Assembly (NCBI RefSeq): GCF_963678975.1
Contig: NC_089276.1
Span: forward strand, 18,481,272 to 18,545,271
Source of the DNA: Dysidea avara
Lineage: Eukaryota > Porifera > Demospongiae > Dictyoceratida > Dysideidae
DNA length: 64,000 bases
Direction: 5' to 3'
The notes below the pieces were generated by a model that saw only the letters and a program-made list of their open reading frames with translations, was not told where the DNA came from and did not search any database. Positions within the stretch are counted from its first letter, which is position 1. The number at the start of each line of letters is the position of its first letter. The translations under genes and the position numbers were made by a program. Shown in pieces: positions 40,500 to 50,689 of the stretch.

Positions 40500-43400
40500 T
40501 CATAGTCTTCGTTGTCTACAAGAAGTGGATTTTTCACAGAACACCTTCACCAAAAATGATGTTTTCATTCAAATCCTTGGGCTTACGCTCATGAACATTG
40601 TTTTCCTACCAGTAACAGTTTAGAGTCTTCATTTGATCTGCAAACTGCTGTGCAGTACTTTACAGATACTTACAGTGATGTTAAGTTGGACTATCATGGT
40701 CTTCCCGACTGTATTCTCCAGCATTTACTAACTTCATTTAACACTCCTTTTGACAAGACTCCAATTACACCTAGCTTGGTTCGCCAGACTCTCAATCAAT
40801 GTTCTTTGGAGTCATCTCCTAGCTGGTTTCGACAGGGTAACTTATGCTCATTTGCAACATCTGCCATCGTTTCATCACTTTCTGGCTACTCTGTTAATAC
40901 AGGCCGGTATATCATATTCGCCAGTACATAAGTGAGATTCTACTGACATCCCTGGGATTTTCCATCCTATTGCTTTGACTTAAACCGTTTCACAAGATTT
41001 TAGCTGCTTTCCAGAATGCTTTTTGCTATCAAACTCAGTTGTTGACACATCCTTACAGAAAGAATTTATTTATAATTTTCCAGATATATTTGAACATATC
41101 TTCAGTATTTTAGAAGCAGCGTTTTCCTCCAAGTCCCCTCTGATGATAACATTCAGCAATGCTTTTGGATCAGTGCCACACAGTTATATCTTTGACATGC
41201 TAAGGGCTGTACAGATTCTAGTCTCTGTTGTCACTGCTTATGTGCAATCTCTGTATTCACAGTAGCGAGCTGTGGTTAAATGTTAAGTATGGACCACATA
41301 TATACTGTGAAGTCTTTCACGGTGACACCATGTCACCTATAATTTTTATCCTAGCTTTTAATCCATTACTTTGCTTGGCAGAAGTACTGAATCATGGTCA
41401 TGGGTTTTGTTTCCAATTGATAGTTCCTAATTCTCACAATTATCCTCCTGTTAATGCTTAGTATTACTTACATTTATATTAAGTGGCTGGAGCCAAATGA
41501 TGAACAGCCTGGAGGTACCGTGCTAAGGTGTTGGTGATAGTTCCTGTATTGTGCTTTACAGTGATACACTTGATTCCACCATAACAGAAATTGTTGGCCT
41601 CTCAGATATGGAATGGGTTCCATGTTATCAACGATCTGCTCCATTAGTGCCTATTTCATCTTAGCCAAAGCCAGTGAAACCCCGTTGGAAGAAAAGGCCT
41701 TTTATGTTGATTCTCAAGAACATTCAGTGAAGGACTATATATGCAGATGATGCCACAATGATTCCTACCTCAGAAGAGATCCATAGTAAAGTTTTGTCTG
41801 AAATTGATTCAAAAGCAAGAGAAATTGGTTTGTTGCTTAAACCATCTAAATGTGTTTCAGCATTTTATAATGGTTCAAAGTATTTTTCACATGGTATCTC
41901 CCTCCTGGGAGGTGCAACTAAGTCAATTGTAGAGGGTTCAACAAAGTTTTTAGGGAAGCTGATTGATGTAGCAGTGCATTCCACTAAATTTGTGGCTGGT
42001 AAGGCAATGGTTGATAGATTCACTACCCTTCTCAGGAACGGATCTAGGATTTATAAAAGGGGGGGGGCTAACTCAAGGTACTAATCTCTTGGGTAGTTTC
42101 CCAGCATGCTGGAACTAGGGGGGTCTGGGGCATGCGCCCCCCCCCCCCCCAGGAAAATTTTGAAAAATAGATGCTAAAATACTGCAATTTGGAGACATTT
42201 CCACATAAAATTCATAATATTTTCTGCCTGTAGATATTTTATATACTGCCTTTAGATTATAGGTATGACTCTCTGAAGCATTTTGCTAATGGAAAAGTTT
42301 GGGTAGGTACAGACAACCAAGTACATGATGCACCCTTCTCACAATTGCACAACATTGAATAGGTGCATGTTAGAATAATAATAATGTTGAAAGTGGAAAA
42401 TTTTGAAATTTGAACAATACAAGATTGAATCTGAGAATGGAAATTGTGTACCTGAATGAAGTATTGCCATACATATTAACTACACAAGTAGATGAATGAA
42501 GCCCTTTAAACAGACCAATGCACTTCATTGTATGTATAGGTGCAGGCAGATTTGGAAAAATTCCATAACAGAACCAACTACATGTTTCCAGTGAATGTTC
42601 TATTAGAGTAGTTAGCTGACTGCTCTATTAGAGTATCTTGATCTTGTACACCTCCAATGCTGATCTGGGTCCTTGTTGCATAAGCTTTAGCATAAATCCA
42701 CTAATAATGCCTTGGAAAGATGTTTATAAGGTGGTTTTATGAGTATTTGTATTATTATTAGTGATCATATAATTATGCTAAGACAAAATTTCATTATAAT
42801 CCTCAGCATATTGATCAAGTAAGCCTAAAAGTGAAGGGGGGGAGGGGTTTAGCCACCAAATCCCCCCCTGGATCCGCCCCTGCTCCTGGACAAAGTTGAT
42901 AAAATGTGTTTATGACCAGAATACAAAGTGCGGATTAATTAGGATTACATTCTTTCTATTTTTCATTTTCATCTTGCAGCAAATTGTGTTGGTCCATCTG
43001 CTATCACTATTTGGCAACCAAATACCTTAAACAGTGGCTCAATTTACCTTGAAGTGCTTCCAGAGTCATCCTGTATTATCCTGGAGCGTGCTCTCAAAGT
43101 GTTTCCTTAACTGTTAAACATTGCAAGCTAATCGTTTTGGCCAATATTATGTTGCACAATCTTCTGATCCATTGCTTCAAGAATTAGTGACGTTGGTTCT
43201 GGTTTGCTTCAGATTAATAATAGTCATCATGAAATTCTTACCTAGACCAGGAAGCAATTAGTTGCCACTAGAATTTGTATCTTGCTAGTAAGAAAGTTGC
43301 TATTGATAAGGAAACAGCTCAGTGTACTCATAAGCTTGAATTCCTGAGTGTGCAGTGTAAATTAAAGGATGCTGCTTCTCTTGAAACTTCAAGCCATTTG

Positions 43401-44060
43401 TGGAACAGACCTTTACTTGGTTTTCATCCTGGCCAACTATCAATATTACATGCCTCCTCTGATACTCTCCCAACTCCTATGAATTTACATCAATGGCAAA
43501 ATCAAGCTAGTTCTGTTTGTCGCCTTTGCAAATCCTCTCGACCTACAATTGCACATATTTTGAATGGCTGTTCTGTGGCACTTCAACAAGGCAAATACAC
43601 CTACCAGCATGATGACATTCTGATGTGTTTGTTGTCAGATATTTGGTTACACTGTGGAGATGCTGTAGTTTATGCTGATATCGATGGTTGCAGGACTACT
43701 ATTTCCCCTTTGGCTACTATCTCACCATCTATAGTAACCACATCTTATCGTCCTGACATTGTTATTTAAAATGAGCAACTTCAGCTAATTATAACATGCC
43801 CATCCAACACCACTAAAACCTACAAGCCACTAGTGAGTGTAAATCTAGCAAACCTGAATATCAATTATTAATTTCAGAGCTGGATTGGTTAGGGTACAGT
43901 ACTCTATATTTAACAATTGAAATTGGCTGCTTGGGCCACTTTCTTTCTACCTTAATCAGAGCTCTGCAAGCTACAATTGAACAGTCTGTGGCAACTTATA
44001 AATCCAGCTGCTCAGAAAGCTATCTCTTTATTGCAACACATATTGTTAGCACATGATTTT
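40500..44060 (+). pseudogene. Decayed R2-like LINE
   Basis: Plus-strand fragments of a non-LTR element with C-terminal restriction-like endonuclease. The reverse transcriptase part includes FHGDTMSPIIFILAFNPLL (about 41319-41375), YADD at 41740-41751, and LLLKPSKCVSAFYNGSK. After an inserted MITE (42033-42882) the C-terminal part has the zinc motif CRLCKSSRPTIAHILNGC and QQGKYTYQHDDIL (about 43530-43620) and an endonuclease-like RPDIVI (43750-43767). Many stops and shifts show it is inactive. The architecture is that of R2/NeSL elements. Confidence 0.75.
42033..42882. mobile_element. hAT-like MITE, reverse relative of 14715-16047
   Basis: 850 bp with ends CAGGAACGGATCTAGG (mutated tip) and GGATCCGCCCCTG. 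The flanks CTTCT and CTCCT match at 4 of 5 positions. The interior is the reverse complement of the 14.7-16.0 kb element without its nested insertion. It carries the paired motif (42591-42634). It splits the R2-like reverse transcriptase from its C-terminal part. Confidence 0.8.
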
Positions 44061-44278
44061 CCTGAATGAAGCACTTCATTGTAATTTAGTTAGTCATTCT
44101 TAATGTTTATGTGTTCATCTTGTATGTTATATATAATTTTTGCCATGTGTATTATGCATGTATAGTCACATGTGTCTGAGGTATTTGTAATTGTGTGCTT
44201 TGAACATCTTTATGATGGTTTCCTCTCTCTCTTTCATCTCTCTCTTTCATCTGAATGCTCACTCCAACTACCAATTAC

Positions 44279-44637
44279 TAGGGACCTGCTGATTATGCTG
44301 GCATAATAATGAGCATAATAGGTGACTGAAAGTATTGAGCATAATGCTAGCATAATAGGTAGAACACTTGTACTAGTTGTACATTACCACAGAGTATATC
44401 GATTTATTCTGTGACATGCATTTTTACAAGCAAGGATTTAGAGTCTGTGCTTCAGCAACTTCCTGTTTTCCCATAAAATGCAAATTTACTAGAGAAAAAC
44501 ATGGGAACTGAGGTATAAATATTGAGCATAATAGGTAAATATTGTGCATTGATAATTTAAGCATAATAGGCAAAATTTTGAGCAGTGCAGCATAGCATAA
44601 TATGTAAAATAATGAGCATAATATCAGTCGGTCCCTA
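44279..44637. mobile_element. AGCATAATA-rich MITE
   Basis: Ends TAGGGACCTGCTGATTATGC and ATATCAGTCGGTCCCTA, possibly with TA as the target site. The interior repeats GAGCATAATA about eight times. Just after it, 44637-44780 and 44788-44930 are a diverged tandem pair starting TATCAACTACTGACTC. Confidence 0.6.
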
Positions 44638-45244
44638 TCAACTACTGACTCGAAAGTGAAGCTGTTATTGTGCTTTGCTTTCAGCTATGGTCAGCCTGTT
44701 TTTACACAGCACTACAAATGAAGAACAGAAGGAGAAGCGCCTCTGCAATCAATCCAGCCACCACAAAAAATACAGACGATTCGCATGCTTCAACTATCAA
44801 CTACTGACTCAAAAGTGAGGTGGTCTTTATGCTTTTTGCTTTCACATATTTTCAACATGTTACACAATGCTACAAACAAAGATGCCTCTGCGTTTTACCA
44901 AGGAAAATAAGACAATTCCCGTTTACAAACAAAGGGAAGCCATGCATCACACTACTGCGAATCGACATCTTGGACAGTCAGCAAAAAGAAATGGGACACA
45001 AAGGAGAAAAAAGGTAAGTCCATTATGCATGCAGTGTACGTGCTTCAATATGCCAAAAGCCACGTCTTTGGTCGAAGTGACGTCAAACAGTGAAAAGATT
45101 AAGCTTGTAGCTGAGTTATGCTTGCCAGGCAGTTAGTCAGTAGAAAATTTCATTGAATAGTTTCTTCTAAATTTTGCAGGTGATATAGTGCAGGCAGTCA
45201 TGTGCATAAAAAACTTAGATGAAAAACCTAAGGAAGTGAAAACA

Positions 45245-45330
45245 AGTGTACTGAGCTGGGGCTCGAACCTAGGCCTCTGTACTCATAATCCATGCTTGTA
45301 CCATTGTACCACCAGTGCTGCAGCTACCCA
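45245..45330 (-). other. tRNA-like sequence or SINE head
   Basis: On the minus strand there is an A-box-like TGGTACAATGG (45301-45311) and a perfect B-box GGTTCGAGCC (45260-45269), 31 bp apart. This is the layout of a tRNA gene. The T arm pairs at 4 of 5 positions, but the anticodon stem pairs poorly and no acceptor stem closes. I favour a tRNA-derived SINE head or tRNA pseudogene over a working tRNA. Confidence 0.4.
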
Positions 45331-45440
45331 CCTCCCTTAGTTTGTACCTTATAAACGTCCAACTGAAGTGACTTGTATATATAACAAGAGTGAAGAAACC
45401 AAAGTTGAACCCAACCCTAATTCTAACGGTAATAACTACT

Positions 45441-45560
45441 ATTTGCATGCCCTAAAGTACAAAACCCAAGGCAAACTACTGGTTGCATGCCCTAAAGTCA
45501 AATACTCGGAGCATACTACTAGACGTGTGCCCTAAAGTGGAATGCTTGGGGCATATTGGA
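45441..45560 (+). repeat. Three-copy 40-bp tandem repeat
   Basis: CCTAAAGT recurs at 45451, 45491 and 45531, exactly 40 bp apart, preceded each time by TGC. The rest of each unit is diverged (AAACTACTGG versus ATACTACTAG). Confidence 0.7.
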
Positions 45561-45689
45561 TGCGTACTGACCCTAGCTCGTCTTGATACAACTGGTGTGT
45601 TTGATAGTCCAGTTAAATGATGGACCAGTGTTGGTATAATAGCCTTTCACATTCATAACCGGTGCCAGTGCTATATCCACTTACTTTTA

Positions 45690-47125
45690 AATTTCGTTCT
45701 ATTACATTGCAAGTTATTCTGTAGGGAGTTCAGCTGCAAACATTTACTCTTATAGACAGTTCAACTGGAAGCAAGTCACCCTATGGAGAGTTAAGCTACA
45801 AATAATCCTAAGGCTGCAGCACATGTTGCTGTAGACCTTCAGTGCTGGTCACTGTAAAGTATTATAATAATAAATATATCACTGTAGAGATTCAGAACAT
45901 TACAAGTCACACTGAAGAGAGTTCAGCTATAAACAGGTCATGCACCCTGTAGAGAGTTCAGCTACAATTAAGTCACTCTCTAGAGAATTCAGCTACACAC
46001 AAGTCACTGTGGAGAGAGTTCAGCTAAAAACAAATTACCCTGTAGAGAGGTCAGCTACAAACAAAACACTTTGTAGAGAGTTCAGCTACAAACAAATCAA
46101 CCTGTAAAGTGATCAGCAACAAACAAATCAATTTGTAGAGAGATCAGCTAGAAACAAATCAACCTGCAGAGAGATCAGCTACAAACAAATCAACTTGTAC
46201 AGCGATCAGCTAGAAACATATCACCCTGAAGAGAGGTCAGCTACAAAAAATCACCCTGTAGAGAGATCAGCTACAAAAAATCACCCTGTAGAGAGTTCAG
46301 CTACAAACAAATCACCTTGTAGAGAGATCAGCTACAAACAAATCACCCTGTGGAGAGATCAGCTAGAAACTAGACACAATGTAAGGAGTTCAGCTACAAG
46401 AAAATCACCCTTTAGAGAGTTCAGCTACAAACAAATCAACCTGCAGAGAAATCAGCTACAAAAAAAACACCTCGTAGAGAGTTCAGTTACAAACAAATTA
46501 CCCTGTAGAGAGATCAGCTAGAAGAATTCACCTTGTAGAGAGTTCAGCTACAAAGAAACCATTTTGTAAAGAGAAACAAATCACCTGTACAGAATTCAGC
46601 TACAAACAAATCATCCTGTAGAGAGATCAGCTAGAAGAAGTTAATTGTAGATAGTTCAGCTACAAACAATTCACCCTGTACAGAGATCAGTTAGAAGAAG
46701 TTTCCTTGTAGAGAGTTCAGCTACAAACAAATCGCCCTGTAGAAAGATCAGCTAGAAGAAGTCACCTTGTAGAGATTTCAGCTACAAAGAAACCACCATG
46801 TAGAGAGTTCAGCTGCAAACAAATCACCCTGTAGAAAATTCAGCTACAAACAAATCGCCCTGTAGAAAGATCAGCTAGAAGAAGTTACCTTGTAGAGAGT
46901 TCAGCTACAAAGAAACCATTCTGTAAAGAGCTCAGCTGCAAACAAATCACCTGTACAGAATTCAGCTACAAACAAATCACCCTGTAGAGAGATCAGCTAG
47001 AAGAAGTTACCTTGAGATAGTTCAGCTACTAACAATTCACCCTATAGAGAGATCAGCTAGAAGAAGTCACCTTGTAGAGTGTTAAGTTACAAAGAAACCA
47101 CCATGCAGAGTCGAGAGTTCTGTAA
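45690..47125 (+). repeat. Minisatellite array C
   Basis: The same 30-31-bp unit as array A in the same orientation, about 45 copies, with alternating TACAAACAAATCACC and TAGAAGAAGT variants. Followed by an AT-rich linker and the hairpin at 47300. Confidence 0.9.
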
Positions 47126-47299
47126 TAAATATATAAATTATATATATAATTTGTACATTTACTGATAAATTCAGAAATATTTAAAGTGTTTAACATCTGC
47201 TTCATCTTTTCTTCTTCCTATGGTAAAAAAAAGATAGGTTCCCAAAGCTGGCCATGCTGTAGGTCAGCTTTGGGGTATACAAATACAAAAAGAAGTGAA

Positions 47300-47602
47300 A
47301 TCTAATCAAAAACAGCTAAGCTGTAAAAAAAAATACGGCCCTCAAAAAGGCTATGGTGACAAAAGATGTGAAATCCAAGGTGGCGGCCAAGAAATGGCTG
47401 TGATGGTAGGTTAATGGTAAAAATTTTAATAACGACAATTCAGGTAAATTTGGTGCCAAGCCAAGCAGCACCAAAATTCACCTGAATTGTCGTTATTAAA
47501 TTTTTTACCATTAACCTACCATCACAGCCATTTCTTTTTTTTCACCATAGCCTTTTTGAGGGCTGCACTCCTTTTTTACAGCTTGGCTGTTTTGGATTAG
47601 AT
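47300..47602. repeat. Long hairpin P2
   Basis: The same palindrome as P1. The right arm lacks about 25 bp (the GGCCGCCACCTTGG part), so pairing is interrupted there. The loop differs from P1 (CCAAGCCAAGCAGCACC). The right tip passes directly into module X2. Confidence 0.9.
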
Positions 47603-48112
47603 CAAGACACGCGATAGTGTGTCGTGCGGCCCAAGAAGCCGGCGCGCCACACCGTGAGTATATTAACAGGAAGAAAGAAAACGCAATTTTCACACCTATG
47701 TAGCTCTGTGATCCCTAATCCAATTGGAACCAAATTTGCTAGAGAAGTGCCGGCCAGTTAGGGGAGTCTACATACCAAATGTGAAGAAAATCGCTCCAGC
47801 CATTTCCGAGATAGGAGCGAACAAAATGTCGTTTTAATTTCTTCGTTTTTTTTTCTTCTACTTCTTCATTTCGCACACTTCGCAAAATCCACCATAAAAC
47901 ACGAATGCATGCTCCAATAGAGCTGAAATTTGGCACACTTGAAGGGCTCATTAAGGCGGATCTCAGTACCAACTTTGGTAGGAATCCGATGAACATTCAC
48001 GGAGTTATGACCGATTATTTGCGTAAAATAAGATCGAAGGTCTGTCACGCCCACAGGGTAAACCCCTTGGCGGAATGAGTTGAAAATTGCTATGTGGATG
48101 GAGTAACCATCG

Positions 48113-48179
48113 TAGTCTCGCGCAGCCAGACCACTATTTCTCCCCACGGCGCTTATCGTAGTCTGGCTGCGCGAGACTA
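48113..48179. mobile_element. 67-bp MITE with 9-bp target duplication
   Basis: Perfect 19-bp inverted ends TAGTCTCGCGCAGCCAGAC and GTCTGGCTGCGCGAGACTA around 29 bp. The duplicated flank TAACCATCG is at 48104-48112 and 48180-48188. X3 has the empty site (50335-50345). A 9-bp duplication is typical of Mutator-type elements. Confidence 0.85.
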
Positions 48180-48292
48180 TAACCATCGTAGGAGTGCCTT
48201 TTTGTGGTTTGAAAAGAATCGAGATAAAGACCATGGAGATATGACACAAAACCCAACTTGTGTCACAATTACGCGATCGATTTTTATGAATT

Positions 48293-48532
48293 GATATACA
48301 CAAATTCAGTTTCTTCCCAGCTACTGTCAGATTGTGGAATAGTTCACCTGACTCAGTTGTTAATTTGGATTCCCTTGAAGCATTCCGTAGATCTGCTACT
48401 GATTTCTTAAACAATTTATAATTTATAATTCTTTTTATACTTAATTAACTACTTAACTTAACTACATACTATATTGCACGTATACTCTTTCAGAGTCCTG
48501 CAATTATTATAATAATAATAATAATAATTATT
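48293..48532 (+). mobile_element. LINE 3' end inserted in module X2
   Basis: Encodes the tail of a LINE protein (FFPATVRLWNSSPDSVVNLD and the following residues to a stop near 48420), then a short 3' UTR and a (TAA)n tail (about 48508-48532). X3 lacks it. It is a heavily 5'-truncated insertion of a CR1/L2-like LINE. Confidence 0.75.
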
Positions 48533-48769
48533 AGTTTTCACGCCTACCAGGTAAACCGCTTAGAGCAATGAGCTGAAAATCAGTATGTAACTGGAATAAT
48601 CATCATAGAAAGTCCTTGCAGTAGTACAGATAAATCAGATTACAAACCACTGAGTTATGATTTGAAAGGCAACTATACGTGTAGCAAATGTGAGATCGAG
48701 ATACTCTAATAGAACAGTCACCCTAATAGAATATTCAGCTACGTTTATAACTTACTCCATTATAGAATT

Positions 48770-49272
48770 ATATTACATTGCAAGTTATTCTGTAGGGAAT
48801 TCAGCTACAACCAGTTAATCTGATAGACAATTCAGCTACAGACAAGTCATCCTGTAGAGAGTTCACCTAGAAACAAATCACCCTGTAAAGAGATCAGCTA
48901 GAAGAAGTCACCTCGTAGAGAGTTCAGTTACAAGGAACCTATGCACCATGTACAGAGTTCAGCTGCAACAAAATCACGCTGTAGAGAGATCAGCTAGAAG
49001 AAGTCACCTTGTTGAGAGTTCAGCTACAAAGAAACCATCATGTAGAGAGTTCATCTGCAAAATAAATCACCCTGGAGAGAGTTCAGCTACGAAAAGATCA
49101 CCCTGTAGAGAGTTCAGCTAGGAGAATTCACCCTATAGAGAGTTCAGCTGCAAATAAATCAACCTGTAGAGAATTCAGCTACAAACAATTTACCCTGTAG
49201 AGAGATCAGCTAGAAGAAGTCACCTTGTAGAGTGTTCAGTTATAAAGAAACCACCGTGTAGAGTGTTCTGTA
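48770..49272 (+). repeat. Minisatellite array D
   Basis: About 16 copies of the same 30-31-bp unit, preceded by the paired motif at 48703-48736 and followed by an AT-rich linker and hairpin P3. Confidence 0.9.
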
Positions 49273-49446
49273 ATAAATATATGTATTATATAGATATATA
49301 TATATAATGTGTACATTTACTGATAAAACCAGAAATATTTAAAGTATTTAACATCTGCTTCATCTTTTCTTCTTCCTGTGGTAAAGAAAAAAGATAGGTT
49401 AAAAAATTCCCAAAAGCCGGCGTATACAAATACAAAAAGAAGTGAA

Positions 49447-49768
49447 ATCTAATCAAAAACAGCTAAGCTGTAAAAAAGGTGCAGCCCCCAAAAAAACCAT
49501 GGTGAAAAAAGATGTGAAATCCAAGGTGGTGGCCAAGAAATGGCTGTGATGGTAGGTTAATGTAAAAATTTTAATAACGACAATTCAGGTGAATTTTGTA
49601 AGACCAAGTGGCACAAAAATTCACCTGAATTGTCATTATTAAAATTTTTACCATTAACCTACCATCACAGCCATTTCTTGGCTGCCACCTTGGGTTTCAC
49701 ATCTTTTTTCACCATGGCCTTTTTGGGGGCTGCACCTTTTTTTACAGCTTAGCTGTTTTTGATTAGAT
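49447..49768. repeat. Long hairpin P3
   Basis: The same palindrome as P1 with tips ATCTAATC and GATTAGAT. Its short unpaired loop around AAGACCAAGTGGCAC differs from the other copies. Followed directly by module X3. Confidence 0.9.
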
Positions 49769-50660
49769 CAAGACACACGATAGTGTGTCGTGCGGCCCAA
49801 GAAGTCGGCGCGCCACACCGTGAGTATATTAACATCAAGACACACGATAGTGTGTCGTGCGGCCCAAGAAGTCGGCGCGCCACACCGTGAGTATATTAAC
49901 AGGAAGAAAGAAAACGCAATTTTCACACCTATGTAGCTCTGTGATCCCTTATCCGATTGGAACCAAATTTTCTGGAGACGTGTCGCCCAGTTAGGGGAGT
50001 CTACATACCCAATTTGAAGACAATCGCTCCAGCCATTTCTGAGATACGAGCGAACAAAATTTCGTTTTAATTTCTTCGTTTTTTTCTTCTTCATCTTCAT
50101 TTCGCACACTTCGCAAAATTCGCCATAAAACACGAATGCGTGCTCGGATTGGGCTGAAATTTGGCACACTTAAAGGGCTCATTAAGACGGATCTCCGTAC
50201 CAACTTTAGTAGGAATCTGATGAACATTCACGGAGTTATTACCGATTATTTGCGTAAAATAAGGTCGAAGGTCTGTCACGCCTACAGGGTAAACCCCTTG
50301 GAGGAATCAGTTGAAAATTGATATGTAGATGGAGCAACCACCGTAGGAGTGCCTTTTTGTGGTTTGAAAGGAATCGGGATAAAGACCATGGAGATATGAC
50401 ACGAAACCCAACCTGTGTCAAAATTACGCAATCGATTTTTATGAATAAAAATACTATTAGTTTTCGTATCTACCAGGCAAACCGCTTAGAGCAACGAGCT
50501 CAAAATCAGTATGTAGCTGGCATAATCATCATAGAAAGTCCTTGCAATAGTACAGAAGAATCGGATTACAAATCACTGAGTTATGATTCGAAAGACAACT
50601 ACGTGCAGCAAATGCGAGATCGAGATACTCTAATAGAACAGTCACCCTAATAAAGCATTC
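49767..50660 (+). repeat. Module X, copy 3, with duplicated tip
   Basis: Matches X2 without its insertions. The first 67 bp, from ATCAAGACACACGATAGTGT through TATATTAAC, are present twice in direct tandem (49767-49833 and 49834-49900). The module ends with the paired motif at 50627-50660 and passes into array E. Confidence 0.85.
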
Positions 50661-50689
50661 AGCTACATTTATAATTTACTCAGTTATAT

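Larger units (their letters stand above)
47603..48692 (+). repeat. Module X, copy 2
   Basis: Matches X1 in reverse and X3 directly. It begins with the hairpin-prone tip GACACGCGATAGTGTGTC. It carries two later insertions: a 67-bp MITE (48113-48179) and a LINE 3' end (48293-48532). Both are absent from X3. Confidence 0.85.

Noticed and set aside
46195..46521. 108-codon open frame within minisatellite array C
   Set aside because: It follows degenerate 30-31-bp repeats; most units are 31 bp, so the frame cannot be kept, and other arrays lack it.
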